Origin: Nemania diffusa
Lineage: Eukaryota > Ascomycota > Sordariomycetes > Xylariales > Xylariaceae
DNA: 64,000 bases
NCBI GenBank assembly: GCA_038501195.1
Contig: JBBPUQ010000002.1
Location: 6,215,001-6,279,000, forward strand
Reading direction: 5' to 3'
Part shown: in pieces, positions 47,331 through 59,300 of the stretch
Position numbering within the stretch: position 1 is the stretch's first letter
Layout: the number at the start of each line of letters is the position of its first letter
The notes under the pieces: generated by a model
What the model saw: only the letters and a program-made list of their open reading frames with translations
Told to the model about the DNA's origin: nothing
The model's database searches: none
Program-made: the position numbers and the translations under genes

Positions 47331-48492
47331 GGTGATTAGGGTTGTGTATCGACGATATTGGTGGGATATATCAAGCCTTTTGGTAGCAGTATTGACTGTG
47401 GATAATGAGCGTTGCTGCTAGTCTCGATAGTTAGGAGGTCAAGATTTCGAATATATAGATAGAAGACAACAAGCTCTATAGTTGAGAGAAGCCGGGGATT
47501 CAACACGTTTATAGATGGCCAGCGGTGCACCCATCTATCTATACGCACAAGTCATTGCCTTCATCTTGTAACCTAAAACCAAGCGTATCTTCCAACACAG
47601 CTCAATCCCACAACTACGTGGCTGTGCAGCCCCAATCCGACCGGCAGGCAGGCCCTTGAATTAAACCCGTTCCGCGTATTTGGGAGGGGGCGCGGGCGAG
47701 CATTGTGAAATTTTGATGAGGATTCCAATGAAAAAACAAAAAGCATGAATCGTGGTTATTGCATCGGGCGAGTCGTTGGTGTCGTACGCTGCGGTCCGCG
47801 GATTAGAACTAGATACTTAGGTAGATCACTAGCTGCACAAGGTGTTTTCCGCGGAAAGGAACGACTGCGATTGGTCACAAATCTAAGCCACCCCGACGAA
47901 TCTGACTAACCTATCTAGTCTATGCGTATCATGTACGAGTATGTACGAGTATGTACGCATATGAACGCATATGTACGCTGCGCTACAGATCTAAAAAAAA
48001 AGACGGGCCAGAAACGGGAGCCAATCTGAATATAGGTTAGCGTTAATAAGAGTTCGACCTATTCGTATTCTTTTAGGTTAGATAACAATTACAGAGTCAA
48101 TCTCTAAAGCAACATCTAGCCCCTGACATATCTAGGCTGCCACTGTTTGGTAGGAGGTAGAAACCTTCAATGGATGTATGTGTAAGTGTGTGGTAGCTGA
48201 TTCAGTAAGTATTTTACATTATAGCACTCTGACTCTAGGTTCTACCATTTTATGTCCTCTAATTACTAGGATATACGCGCACGCCCATCATGGTAACTTG
48301 AAGTTTCCTTCCACACTTTTAATAAAGTAAATAAAACATCTAGACCTTATCTATACGTAAGCACTATAAAAATAGGGTTGTATGGAGTTTAGGCAGCAGT
48401 AATTCGAGAACGATTACCCCTGTCAATCTAATGAACAAGGAAGTACCAATGTTCAAACGAACATTGTCCTTCGAATACCTAAACTAAATCTC
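47331..48492. other. Intergenic region with a 10-bp minisatellite
   Basis: No gene recognised. At 47931-47980 a 10-bp unit (ATGTACGAGT and variants with GCAT or GCTG ends) is repeated five times. Confidence 0.55.
47931..47980. repeat. 10-bp tandem repeat, 5 copies
   Basis: Units ATGTACGAGT twice, then ATGTACGCAT, ATGAACGCAT and ATGTACGCTG, in exact 10-bp register. Confidence 0.85.
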
Positions 48493-51400
48493 TTAGCTAC
48501 CTGATGGAAGTACTCGGCTCAGTTCAGTTTGAATCTCAAGTTTCTTAACAAGGTCGGCCCATTTCTTGTCTTCGACATGAACCCACTCTTTCGCCTGCGC
48601 GTTCCATTGAACCCACATCACAGCTATAGACACGAGTCAGTTATCCGACACTTTTTATAAAATATGAGAACCGCCGACCTCAAGGTACGCGTGGGGATGA
48701 TGAAGCACTAAAGACCGCTGTTGCGAGCAATAGATACCTAGGTCTTAAAACTCGGCGCTAGTATGGGGAACAACAAGAGTCTAGATAGAGTTCACTTACA
48801 ATGAAGCGGCGGGTTGATGACATGAGGTGAGGAATACTCTGGCATCTCGAAAGGCCACGCCTTAGCCCACTTAGTTGTATAGGAGGTCGGATATTCCTTT
48901 TTTAAAGCCTCCCGTTCTTTACGGAGTACTTCACAACATCTAATGATTTCATGAAGCCATGGACCGGACACGACTAGCGACTGTCTCATGAAATAGTCGA
49001 CAAGATCCATCACCATCTCAATATACTCGAATTGTGTAGCATTGGGCTCCTTTTTAACAGTGCCTCGAAAGTGATTTCCTAATTGGTTGGGGGGGATCTT
49101 GACTGCAGGATTGCGCCTCGCAGACGGCGGGAGGTTAATTGTCCCGCGTGCTTTGGCGTCTGCGTACGCTCTTTGACTGGGTTTAATAGGGGCTCTCATG
49201 AGCTTGATGGTGATAGATTCATCCTTTTCTATGGTCTGCTTTCGTATGGGACAAGCCGCTAACATTAGGAGGCCTGGCACAATGGCTTTAGAACGACGGT
49301 CTTGGCAGTATACGAGGAGATATGTAGATTTATGGTGGGAAATGAATATACCTATAGCAGAGAAAACCCAAAATGATTCATCATGAGGTGGGAGCCGCTG
49401 GAAGAACGTTCCTGGATCAGACCGCCAAGGGAGCCGATTAATTGCAGCGGATGCAACTAAAAGGCAGTCGACTTCATCACGCTTCCCAAAAGCAAGGGCG
49501 AAGTTGCCAATAGTTGTTCGGCCGGTGCTATAGTGTTTGAAATTAGTGGGTTTCCATTAGCATACTTGAAAATAGCCCGGAGATTGCTTAGAGCAGGAAG
49601 GGCCAGCGTAGGTCCATTTCGGCTTCTATAACCTGTAACCCCTATCTAGGTTGGAGATATAGAAGATGGCGGCTCTAGATAGTACTTACATGTTGCTCCA
49701 CTGAAAGAAAAAGTCAGCAAATCGCCAATCGAGCCTCTCTGGAAACAGGGAACCAGCCTAGCGGCCTCCTTTCACTTACCGGTGTTTCATTCCATCTTTC
49801 CAATGCCTTCATATACCAGTCTCGACGATGAAGGTCCCACTGGGCGGTTCTATTGTCCCAGTCGTTGATTAAATCTCTTTCTATGTCACTAATGGAGTCT
49901 ACTACATTTCTATCGACCTCTACATCATCCCAGAAGAATGGTTTTGGGAAGGCGTTCCGCGTGGAGGAGACGAAGATGGGAGTAAGATGGAATCTGTCGT
50001 CGCTCTTTCTGGGCACCGTTTTATCATCCCAAAACGACTGAGATAGTACCTTTGAAGCCCACGAAGCTGGAATACGCCACATCCGAATTTCGTAAGTCTC
50101 ATTAAATACAGGGTGGTCTGGATAACGTGGGTACGGATCAACCCGAGACCACGGCCAAACCGTAGCATAGGCGGCAAGTGGTAATTTTAGGGTCACTGTA
50201 TGGAAGTTAGAGATGTGCCGCATGTAGGAATATATGAAAGTATTCGCCTGCGCACATAGTCGCCCATATGACTAGGCTTTTATATAATTGATATACTTAC
50301 GAACGTGATCAACGCTGCCGCCTAGAACCGCCGTTTCAAAGGCATGCCCTATCTCTGCCGCACCACCAAAGTCGACAAACTACAGTTCTCTAGTGTTAGC
50401 ACATTTATATATGTTATGTATATATAGATGTATAAATGGCGCACACGCGCGCATATATATATGGTAGTTTTTGCTTACAGGCTCTAGTGATGGGGAGGGG
50501 TCGAGAGACGGGGTCAGAAAATTATTCTGCAGTGGCGAGTCAGATTTCATGCGCGCATAGGTGATGTGGTGCATAAGCTCGTGGAGTACCTAAACTCATG
50601 GGTTGTCAATCTGTATGCTGCCTTCCGGAGTGTCGTACTGGATTTTACCTACTGTGACAGTCATGAGGACAATTATAAGGCACTTTTCAGCTAGGGTGGT
50701 CTTGAATCCACACACATATTTTAAGTGGTTGATGCTGCAAGGAATGAATAAATATCAGTACAGAAATTTTGCCGTAAGAGTTTGCAGGCAAGTCGAGAGG
50801 GACATTCCAAGGGTCGCAGGGTGAAGAGTAGGCATCATGTAGTTTTGAGAGGCGACCTGTAAGGACACCAGGGCGTCATCGACATACTCTATTGCTATTA
50901 TTCCCTCATTCGATGGGTCAGTAGCGCCCATAACTTGCGCATCGGGATTATCCATAAATGTCCATTTCAAGTTTACGAGGATTTCCTCAAGCCTCTGCCG
51001 CCAATCCATCAACTGGAGTCGGGTGTTGAAGCCGGAAGGTCTCCCCTGTACCTGACACCAGACTTTATCTACCTCCTCCGACAGGAGGACACGAGAATCA
51101 TGGGTAGGTGCGGATGGATGAAAACGACGCCAATAGTCAAGACGACCAAATAAAATTGTCCGCAGCCTTGTGTAAACTGCTCGTTAGTTGCGTCCATTGG
51201 CGTAGTGTGGCATCGGAAAAGGGGACGTCACAATGTAAACGAAACTCACCAGTCATGTTTGTCGTCGACGAGGGCTTTCAACATTCGGTTTGCCAGCTCG
51301 AGAACGATACCGAGTACGGCCCATACTTGGGGATCATCAACGCTCCATTGCAGATCTAGTTCGAGATCTCTCGGCACCTTGGGATCCCACCACCTGCTCC

Positions 51401-52025
51401 TTTTAAAGAAGTTGAACCAGGTAGACTCGTCCACCTTGATCCTTTCGGTCTCATATATGCCAGAAAAGGCTGCGTCTTTCTTGACATATGCGACACCGGT
51501 CATGCGTCGAGCCATATTGAGGAGGGAGGCGGGGTCTTCCTCGTCGTTAAGGGACGTTGCCATGTCGCTGGAGACATGGCCTCCGGGAACTTTGGGGAAG
51601 GTCGGGGAGAAGTAGAGGAAGTTATTCAAGGTGGTGGTTTGCCACGACTGGATACACGTCATGAGTTGCTGATAGCCCTCGGACCAGAACAGCCGATCCT
51701 CATCAATCCCACGAGCAAAGCCTTTAAAAGTCTCGTGGGGGTTGGGATTATCGCCGTAGTAGAGGGGATCCAGCCGTGGATATTCAGGGGCAAGGCCAGA
51801 ATGGCGGATCCGGTCGGTGCTGTACACGACCTTTTCTTGGCGGCCAAAGCGTTTTGCCCATGGCGACAATGGCTGCTGATCACGGTCATTGGGATCTACA
51901 GAGTAGGCATCGAAGGGATGCGAGACGGGCACGCTGCTGGCACTGGGGCCAGGATTGGGCCCTGCGGATGCCATCAAAGGCTTCCTCTTGACTATACGCC
52001 TAACTATAGGGGGTTGCCTGGACAA
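48493..52025 (-). CDS. Zincin-like fungal protein with HExxH motif, 11 exons, function unknown
   Basis: Eleven exons joined by frame: 52025-51250, 51166-50804, 50734-50653, 50589-50479, 50379-50301, 50195-49780, 49736-49690, 49625-49566, 49527-49352, 49258-48800 and 48623-48493, about 899 aa. All but the second and sixth introns have ordinary donors and acceptors with one continuous frame. The second intron is either 69 nt with a GTCCCT donor or 27 nt with GTACTG; both keep frame. Across the third and fourth introns the protein reads VLMTVTVLHELMHHITYAR and then FVDFGGAAEIGHAFETAVLGG: a hydrophobic strand, HELMH (about 410-414) and a downstream Glu (about 453), the arrangement of gluzincin metallopeptidases. 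The N-terminus is Pro/Ser/Arg-rich, the remainder Trp/Arg-rich (RLDWRFADFFFQWSN). No signal peptide is seen, so an intracellular protein is likely. I do not recognise a named family. Confidence 0.72.
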
Positions 52026-52793
52026 GATATGATGTTTTGAAACGAAGGAATTCTAGTGCTATTATTTGGATATGGTAAGTGCTCCGCTTGAGATGCCTAG
52101 CTGGTGAGTGAGTGTCTTGCAAATTATTTCCTACCTACCTTTTATCGTACCGATTGTCGGTATCGCAGGTTGCTAAATAAGTAATAAGACGACAAAAGGC
52201 TGGCACCTAGTCGAGGCCTTTCTCTAATATACTGTATATGGAATTTAAATTGTTGCACAAAGGTATACCATCTTTATTATGGCTACCCATACATAGTAGA
52301 TGGTCCATCTGGGGATTTTGTATAATACAATAACTCTATTGTGAAATGGCTTGAAAGAGATGCCGCATGCGTCCAGAGTTGCCTGTTTTGTACAGAGTAT
52401 CTAAATTCTAATGGGTACCGAAGAATCTATCCCCCACCAGACCCCACCTATTGTAGGCAGGTCCCGTTCCTGACTTACCAATCTAACGATAATTAGTTAG
52501 GATCCAGACAGGGGTAGGCAGCAAAATGAAACTAAACTATATGTAGGTAGGTACCTACCTACCTAGGGAAGGTAGCAAAGTACTTAGCGGGGTAAAATAT
52601 TGTACGCTCCCTACTACTACCTAAGGTATTCTGCACCCCCTACCTGGTGTTTATAGCATAGGTACCTGATTATGTACTTGGACGATTACAACTAATTACA
52701 ACTACAACGGCGACAAACGACAAGAACAGCAACGCCCCTTATAACAACCATACGCACATATCATTCATCCATCCCCTCGCAGTACATTATCCC
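52026..52793. other. Divergent promoter region, zincin-like / HSM3
   Basis: No coding signal. Contains the perfect 20-bp palindrome GTAGGTAGGTACCTACCTAC at 52543-52562, which includes TAGGTACCTA, and an AC-rich leader (CAACTACAACGGCGACAAACG) before the HSM3 start. Confidence 0.55.
52543..52562. repeat. 20-bp perfect palindrome
   Basis: GTAGGTAGGTACCTACCTAC equals its own reverse complement. It is the longest of the TAGGTACCTA-type palindromes in the window and sits 232 bp before the HSM3 start codon. Confidence 0.85.
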
Positions 52794-53989
52794 ATGAGCC
52801 GTATAGCTGTCAAGATGGATACAGACACGATCCCCGTGTCGGGCGTTGACGATCTGGAAAAGCACCTCGACCAACTGGCCAGTGATCCGAATCTGCCACT
52901 TGACAATAAGCTGTTTGACCATGTCGAGCTGCAAGTGACCGGTATGCCGAGTCTCCCATCCCATCGCTCCATGATAATGCTGCTAGACAGACAGACAGAC
53001 ATCTCTTGCTGACCTCATCCCTCTCTCGCTCTCTGTCTCCAGACGCCAACATCCTGCCCCTTATCCCACGTCTCCTTCCCAAGATCACCGACATCTTGAA
53101 ACGATACCAAAATGACCCCGCCGCCCTCTGCAGCCTGGCTACGAAGCTTCTGGGACCCCTCAGCTTCACACAAGTCATGTCACTGGCTTCCGAACAAGCC
53201 GTAATACAAGCTCTTCGATCGCCCGCGCCGTCAGCCGTCCTTCTCGCCATGGCCATCCTCGCTAAGGCGGCTAAGTCCCCTAGCGACGCTGCCATCCTCG
53301 CTGCTATGAAGGACACCGTCACCAGTTTCCTAACCCAATGGTTGAGTGCGCCCCAGGTTGAGGTGGGGGAGAAGGGCTCTAGAGTCCTTGGCGACCTGCT
53401 CGATATCGACTCAGACACCCGGCCACCCGAAGGCCTGGCTGTGAGCGGCGTCGAGATTGCAGTCCGCAAGCCCCCCGGCCAGGGATTCATGTGGAGGAGG
53501 ATATTTCACGACCGTGACGTTTACGGCCTTGTACTCTCTCTTTGTAGCAACGGCCCTCTCCAGGACGCCGAGGGTCGTCCGACTCCCCAGCAACTATCTC
53601 TTGCTCAGGGACGTCTGCTCCGTGTCTTACCTCGCCTTTCAGCTCTCAATTTCGCCGCCGTAACTAGGACTGATTTCCCGGAGCTGCACCGAAAATATAC
53701 GAGCGCCGAAGCCACTGGCGGACTACTATTCTTTGCAGCTCTCCATATGATCGACAAGGAAGATGTGCTGATGCACCTGAGTCTAGTCGACTTTTTCGAA
53801 ACCTTGCTAAGCATCCAGCGAATCACGCCCTTCTCGACCTACAAGATGGATACTCTTCGCAAGCTATATCGAGAAGCAACCCAACAAGACGACACATTGA
53901 GGACCGCCATCTTAAGCCTGCCTGAGCGCACAGTCCCCGAGGAGGCTGATGAGCTAAGGCAATTTATACATGCCATTTCAACTGGCTGA
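52794..53989 (+). CDS. hsm3: HSM3-like 19S proteasome assembly chaperone (DNA mismatch repair protein HSM3 N-terminal family)
   Basis: In yeast Hsm3 (human PSMD5/S5b) is a HEAT-repeat chaperone that holds Rpt1/Rpt2 during assembly of the proteasome base; it was first named for a mismatch-repair phenotype. Exons 52794-52941 and 53043-53989, 364 aa, with a 101-nt intron (GTATGC...TCCAG). Residues about 15-50 (VDDLEKHLDQLASDPNLPLD) are the conserved opening of the fungal family. The rest is helical repeats with LLPKITDILKRY, QVMSLASEQAV, MAILAKAAKSPSDAAIL and GEKGSRVLGDLL. An internal ATG at 52815 is an alternative start. The protein is shorter than yeast Hsm3 (about 480 aa), as is common in filamentous fungi. 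Confidence 0.82.
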
Positions 53990-54381
53990 TACGGCGAGCC
54001 ACGCCGAAATATTTCATCTTGCTGCCTAGATTCTGAAATGAAGATGCTATGCTATGCTAGATATCCTAGAGTCCTAGACCGACATGGTTAACTTTATGAG
54101 CGTACCTATATACGTTGCGAGAGTGGGTTTTCGGTTCGGCCCGGATCCTTCATCCTTAAAAGTGGATGTTGCGGGCTTGGTACACATTCGGTGTGGGTAT
54201 GAACGAATGCCTATGTTTGTCTCACGAACCTACAACTTCATACCCATATTGTCTTCCCATGAATCGTCACTAGCGTGATTTATTCTAGTGTTATAACTTC
54301 GAAGTTTATTCCTCCCAACTTCAGGCCTGCTCCTACAGGCACAGGTGATATTTAACCCAAGCTCGAAAAGGGCCCCCTTGG
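53990..54381. other. Convergent 3' intergenic region HSM3 / Zn2Cys6 factor
   Basis: Only 3' flanks; the short frames here have no family resemblance. Confidence 0.5.
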
Positions 54382-56336
54382 TTAGCTCCGACAACCTATC
54401 CCGTCGTATTCAACTTTTAGATCCTGTGTTTTGATAAAGGGCAGCCGTCCGGAATAGGCTTTTGCGTTAGCCATAATCGTTGCTTCTACCCATTCCCCTA
54501 TAGGAGGTGGATGCCGGGATGAATCCATTGCCCTAAGACCTGCAATGCAATACTCGCGCTCTACTTCGTTCCCAGACTCGTAAGAAAACACCAGAGATGC
54601 CGTGAAATCCACGGCTAGTGGGACCTGGTTCCGCAGCCAGGGGTATGCCATCCAAATGCGCTTACTGTATCTTCTAGCTTGCTTTTCTATAAACGGGTCG
54701 CTCTGGGCGAGAACCCGGTCTGCCTCTTGGAGGAACCGACAGGCGATTATGCTAAACAAGGCGTGGAAACCGAATAGCTTCGCAGTCGGGAAATCGGCAA
54801 ATTTGTAGCACTTGGGAAACAAGTCAGGGCGAATCGTATTCTCGACGGTGGCGATAGCTCCAGATTTCATTAGAGAGGCCAGTATGGTTTCATCACGGTG
54901 CTGTAATAACTTGGCCAATGACGTCGCCCTCTGATGGAGTTCGGTGGCGGTTATTGTGTCTGACGGGTTTCGCCGAAGTATGCGAACCAGCCGTGCCAAA
55001 CCAGGCCAGGCCGTCACTTCGACCCAGAGATGGTACAAGTGCCCGAGAACGGGTCTGACACCGTTCGAATCTATTGCCCTCTTGAGCGCTGTCATCCACT
55101 CAGTTGTGTGAAAGTCGCTTTCTCGACCTTGGCGAATGTCCTCTTGCAACTAGCACTCCAGTTAGATGGAAAAGCATGCGGGTGCCGCACGACGGTTTGG
55201 AAGGCTCACCATGTGAAAAATGCTCTCAAACGTAACGTGGAGTGCCATCGCCGTTCTAGGCTGTGCTGCGCCACCTTTATTAATGACGGCGATGAGCCCG
55301 GCCGCATGGTTTTCCTGGTTCGAGCCTCTTTGAAAATCATACAAGACCTAGATACCTCAGAGAAATGAGCTAAACATCTTACTATCGACACCAAGGTACC
55401 ACGGCATAGGGAGGGGAGGGAATAGGAGGAGGAGGAGCAGGAGCAGGAGCAGGAGGAGGCCACTTACCTCGATCTTCTGTAATATACAGAGCGCAGTGAG
55501 CGTGTTGGTGAGTTGTTCTACGGTTGCATCGTCGAGCGCGGCTTTAAGACTGCGGAGAGCTCTATTATATGTCCTGAGATCTAGCCACTCCTTCGATGGC
55601 AACCCTCGACGGCTATGGCTCCACGCGCTGAGCAAGAGGTCAACGGCGTGACCTAGGGCCATGTTCCCGCTGCCCATGCGTTGAGGTATCAGAGGAACAA
55701 AGGCTCCTAAGATGCGCAGATCGTGGCCGGTTCCAGGCGCAGCGTCTAGACATGCGACCAAGCGGGCGTTTACCTGGTCTGGCGGGCTCCACGGTATCGG
55801 GTTTAGTGAGTTTATGGGGCGATAATTCTTGGGGCTGTGTCCGGGTATGAAGATGAGCTCCGGATCAACCATGATGATGCCCCTATCATTCCGTCTTCTG
55901 TCTGCGCTGCTGCCGCCCGTGCTGGCTACCGGGAGCTGGCTCGTCCCTATGCTATCCCCTGCATCATCTGGTAACTCATTGTGGCTACCATTGACTACTG
56001 AGGTCAGTATCTTTGCTTGGAATGAGAGCCCGCGTGGCCTTCAGTATTCCAGACCTATCAGGAAAGAATTCCAAACTCTGGGGCGATTGGTATTCTTCAG
56101 AGAAGCTAGGAACGTTATCTTAATAACACTCACCAACGAATTTAAAACTAGTTCGAGCGCCCGAACAAATTTTACCAGCGCGGGAGCATGTTCCGCAGGT
56201 CGGCCACCTCTCATCACACTGCTCTCCGACTTATTAGCAATAGGTGCAAGCTCTCTCGTAAGGTATCCCATTAACTCGCCTTGGTCTTTCGCGTTCTACA
56301 GAACGTGCAACGCTTGCTCTTAGGGACACCGACCAT
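54382..56336 (-). CDS. Zn2Cys6 fungal transcription factor with a GC-AG intron
   Basis: Nuclear DNA-binding regulator, target unknown. Five exons: 56336-56280, 56218-56134, 55997-55468, 55347-55210 and 55149-54382, 525 aa. Start MVGVPKSKRC is typical. The zinc cluster is split by the first intron: C10-x2-C13-x6 in exon 1, then C20-x6-C27-x2-C30-x6-C37 in exon 2. The exact C-x2-C-x6-C-x6-C-x2-C-x6-C spacing is reached only if intron 1 uses a GC donor (AAG then GCGAGT, 56279-56219, 61 nt). The middle part has MALGHAVDLLLSAW and HAAGLIAVINKGGA, and the C-terminal part has FGFHALFSIIACRFLQEAD, the regional pattern of the DUF3468/Fungal_trans_2 class. The third intron holds a GGAGGAGCAGGAGCAGG run on the plus strand. 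No obvious target cluster lies next to it. Confidence 0.87.
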
Positions 56337-59300
56337 GGTGATAATGGAGACCCCGTAGACTCACGCAATGCGATAGCTTTATGGTGGTGGTGGAAAATAA
56401 TTCAATCGTACGACCTAACTGACTAACTTCCTGACTAAGAGAGGTCTGCCGTGAGGTTGAAATAAGGTAGATATAGATATGTAGGCTGCTGCATCCGGTA
56501 ACCGGTTCTTTTAAGAGAATGGTATGACCACTGTGGCTTGCTTGCTTGGGCCATAAGTAGCATCTATTAACATCGATTAACTAGCGCAACGTCTCATCTT
56601 ACCTCCCTTTTTATTGCTGTTTCTGTGTGCTGCAGTAGTAGCAGCAGTACGGTACATGCAAGGCAAGGTAAGGTAAGTAAGGCAAGGCAACCAGCTATGC
56701 GCTCTAGGCTTGGGCGGTCACTGTTTGATGTGATAAGCATGCATGTGGCAAGGACTTGCGACCTTCGACATGCCATACAAATAAACACGAGACTTAGGAG
56801 CCGATGAGCCAATCAAGTAAAACGGAGCGGCATCGAGGATCGACTGGTGGAGGCGACGAGAGAGGCACTGCCTGCCAGCGAGCTTCGTTTATCAACCAAG
56901 ACTTATAGGGGAGGGGGGTTTGTCTTGTACCACGGCTTGTATGCACATAATGCCTCGGAGAGGGCACCCGGGAGTCTGGCATGACATGGCTGCTTACCTC
57001 AGACAGACTCGACAGCATACCTGGGTAGTAGTCTACGCGTAGATACTACCAAGCACTTTCGGGAATAAAAAAACAGCGTCGTCATTTGTACTACCACGGC
57101 CGCTTGCGTCCAACCACCTAAACCTGGTGGTATATTCTGGATAAGCGCCTATACCAATTCCATTCCGCTCGACGAACCAGCCCACCGGTTTTCGCCCGCG
57201 AGATGGACGGTTAATCTTCCCAGTCTTCCTCGTGTACATAATCCACGCGCTGTCCATAGTAATAGTCGTCGCAACATAGCCCCTAAAACGGCAATGGCTT
57301 ACTCTTTGAGCTTTGCGACAGGGTTCTGGCTTACATGCCCCGAACGGATGAACGGGGGTGCGTGATTGGCTTATAGGCAGTGCAGCAGGATTATGCGAAT
57401 GAGGATGGCCTTCTCTCCAGCATACATACATAGACCACGTCGTAGCTGTTCACGTGTTAGGTATTCTCTTGATCTTCATATCGGCGGTGGCAAGTCCCGG
57501 CAATCTATGTGCATGTCTACGATAACCTATTCTCACCCATTTTGAAACGAACTGCAGTAGTCGATTATTATTCCATCTTGTGCGGAATAGTGCGGGGGGC
57601 GCACTATAGTATTTGTGTCCATAACTTGTCATGTCGACGAGGGGACGGGCGAGGAAGATGGAATCAAATGAACGAATGGCTCGCAAAAGACCAATTAGAA
57701 CTGCGGACTATACAGGGAAGTCAATGTCTTCTCATCCCTTTCTTCCCGGCGGCAACCGGCTACCTAGCTCAGATCTATCGAAGACGTTCATGTCACCACC
57801 GATGCGTCAAAACCCGATCTACATATCGTGATTCGAGCTATCAGACCAGGGATTTGTCATCCTAGATCTTCAAGCGCTGAGCCTCGAAGGTTCCATGGTG
57901 GTCCTCTTCCAACGCTCAAATTTCGGTTCAGGCTGACCTTTTTTTTACCTGCTGCCTTCCTTGCCACATATGTACGTCCTGCAAAAGCACCACATCAAGA
58001 TTTGGCATTCACTGGCTTGGGGAACCCGTCAAGAACGAGCCTACGAAAATTGAAAACGCGACGGATTAGATAAAACAACGCTCTTCCCCCAGTTTGGTCT
58101 TTTGGGCTTCGCCACGTGGCAAGGGGGTCTCGGGCGCTTGTCCCACCATCCAGCTTGAACGGAATTCGCCCAGGGCTGCATCAAGGATCAAGGACTATAC
58201 CTTGTTGCCCTTCTCGATCACGGGTCGAGCTGGCGAGAGTGTTTTCTACGCTGCAGTGTTATTTATGAAAATACGTACATACATTATATCGGACCCTTAA
58301 CTTGTGATTATGGACAAAAACTAAACTACCACACCCCTCCCCCGGGCTCACTTTTCTTCCCTCCGTATTCAAAGCCCGATCGTTTTAAATTTTAAGAGGG
58401 GTCGAGCAGGAATTCCTCCCACCTGCCGATGGGATCTCACTAATTCCGTCAGGGGGCACAGCAGCGGATCGCAGAACGTTCTGGGCACGTGTTTGAAGAC
58501 GAAAGTCTCGCACTCGGATCCATTAAAAGTACGTATACCTATTCAAACATATCATACAGAATAAGTGCAGTATGATAGCTTCAGGCTGGGGCTGGAAACC
58601 GCAGTATCAGCATAGCCCAATGGTGGGAATGTGGAACTTGATGTACTTTTGTTATTATGTGCAATTTGAAGAGGCGCCTGGGATTAAATATTTGTGGCGG
58701 CTATGGCGGGCAAGACGATTAAAAAAGACACATAATACTGAAGATAAAATACAAGGAGGAAAAACGCCAAAGGTGAAAGGATATGTTATCGTCATTTCAT
58801 TATTTACGTAATGTAGATATCGGATATGATCTACGTGCATCGGACGCCCAATCGCTTGGCTAGAGACCCTGGTTACCTTCAAGTTACACACAACCGTGGC
58901 GTTCTACTCCGTCCTACCTCTGTTTCATCAGCCAGCCTATTTACGGATTTAGGATAATGCCGAAACATCTATCCCAATTTTATAAGTGAAGGGGGATTTA
59001 TATATGATTTGTTTGTAATCATGCCTCATCTGTGGAAGTACGCAAACCAGTCAACGGATTGTAACTGTGATCCCGCGCCTCAGCCCTATAATTTATAATT
59101 ACCTACGCGCCAATCTATACTATGAATGGGTATATACCAACCTCCATGTGGCAGGTAGATAATCCAGCAAATAGGCACTCTAAGTATGCGTAAGGAAGAA
59201 GAAACGTCGAGGATGCAACCCATGGTCCCCGTGGGCCGTTTGTAACGGACTGCGAAATGTTGGAGACATCAGCCACAGTTAATCTACCATGCAGTATTTT

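Noticed and set aside
46025..48000. Starship element anchored by the DUF3435 relic
   Set aside because: No captain at a 5' border, no terminal repeats and no cargo pattern; the relic is truncated and frameshifted.
55829..56323. 164-codon plus-strand frame
   Set aside because: Antisense to exons of the Zn2Cys6 factor, whose cysteine spacing proves the minus strand.
57033..57431. 132-codon frame on the minus strand
   Set aside because: Arg/Pro/Ser-rich without any domain; frames of this length arise by chance in GC-balanced DNA of 5 kb.
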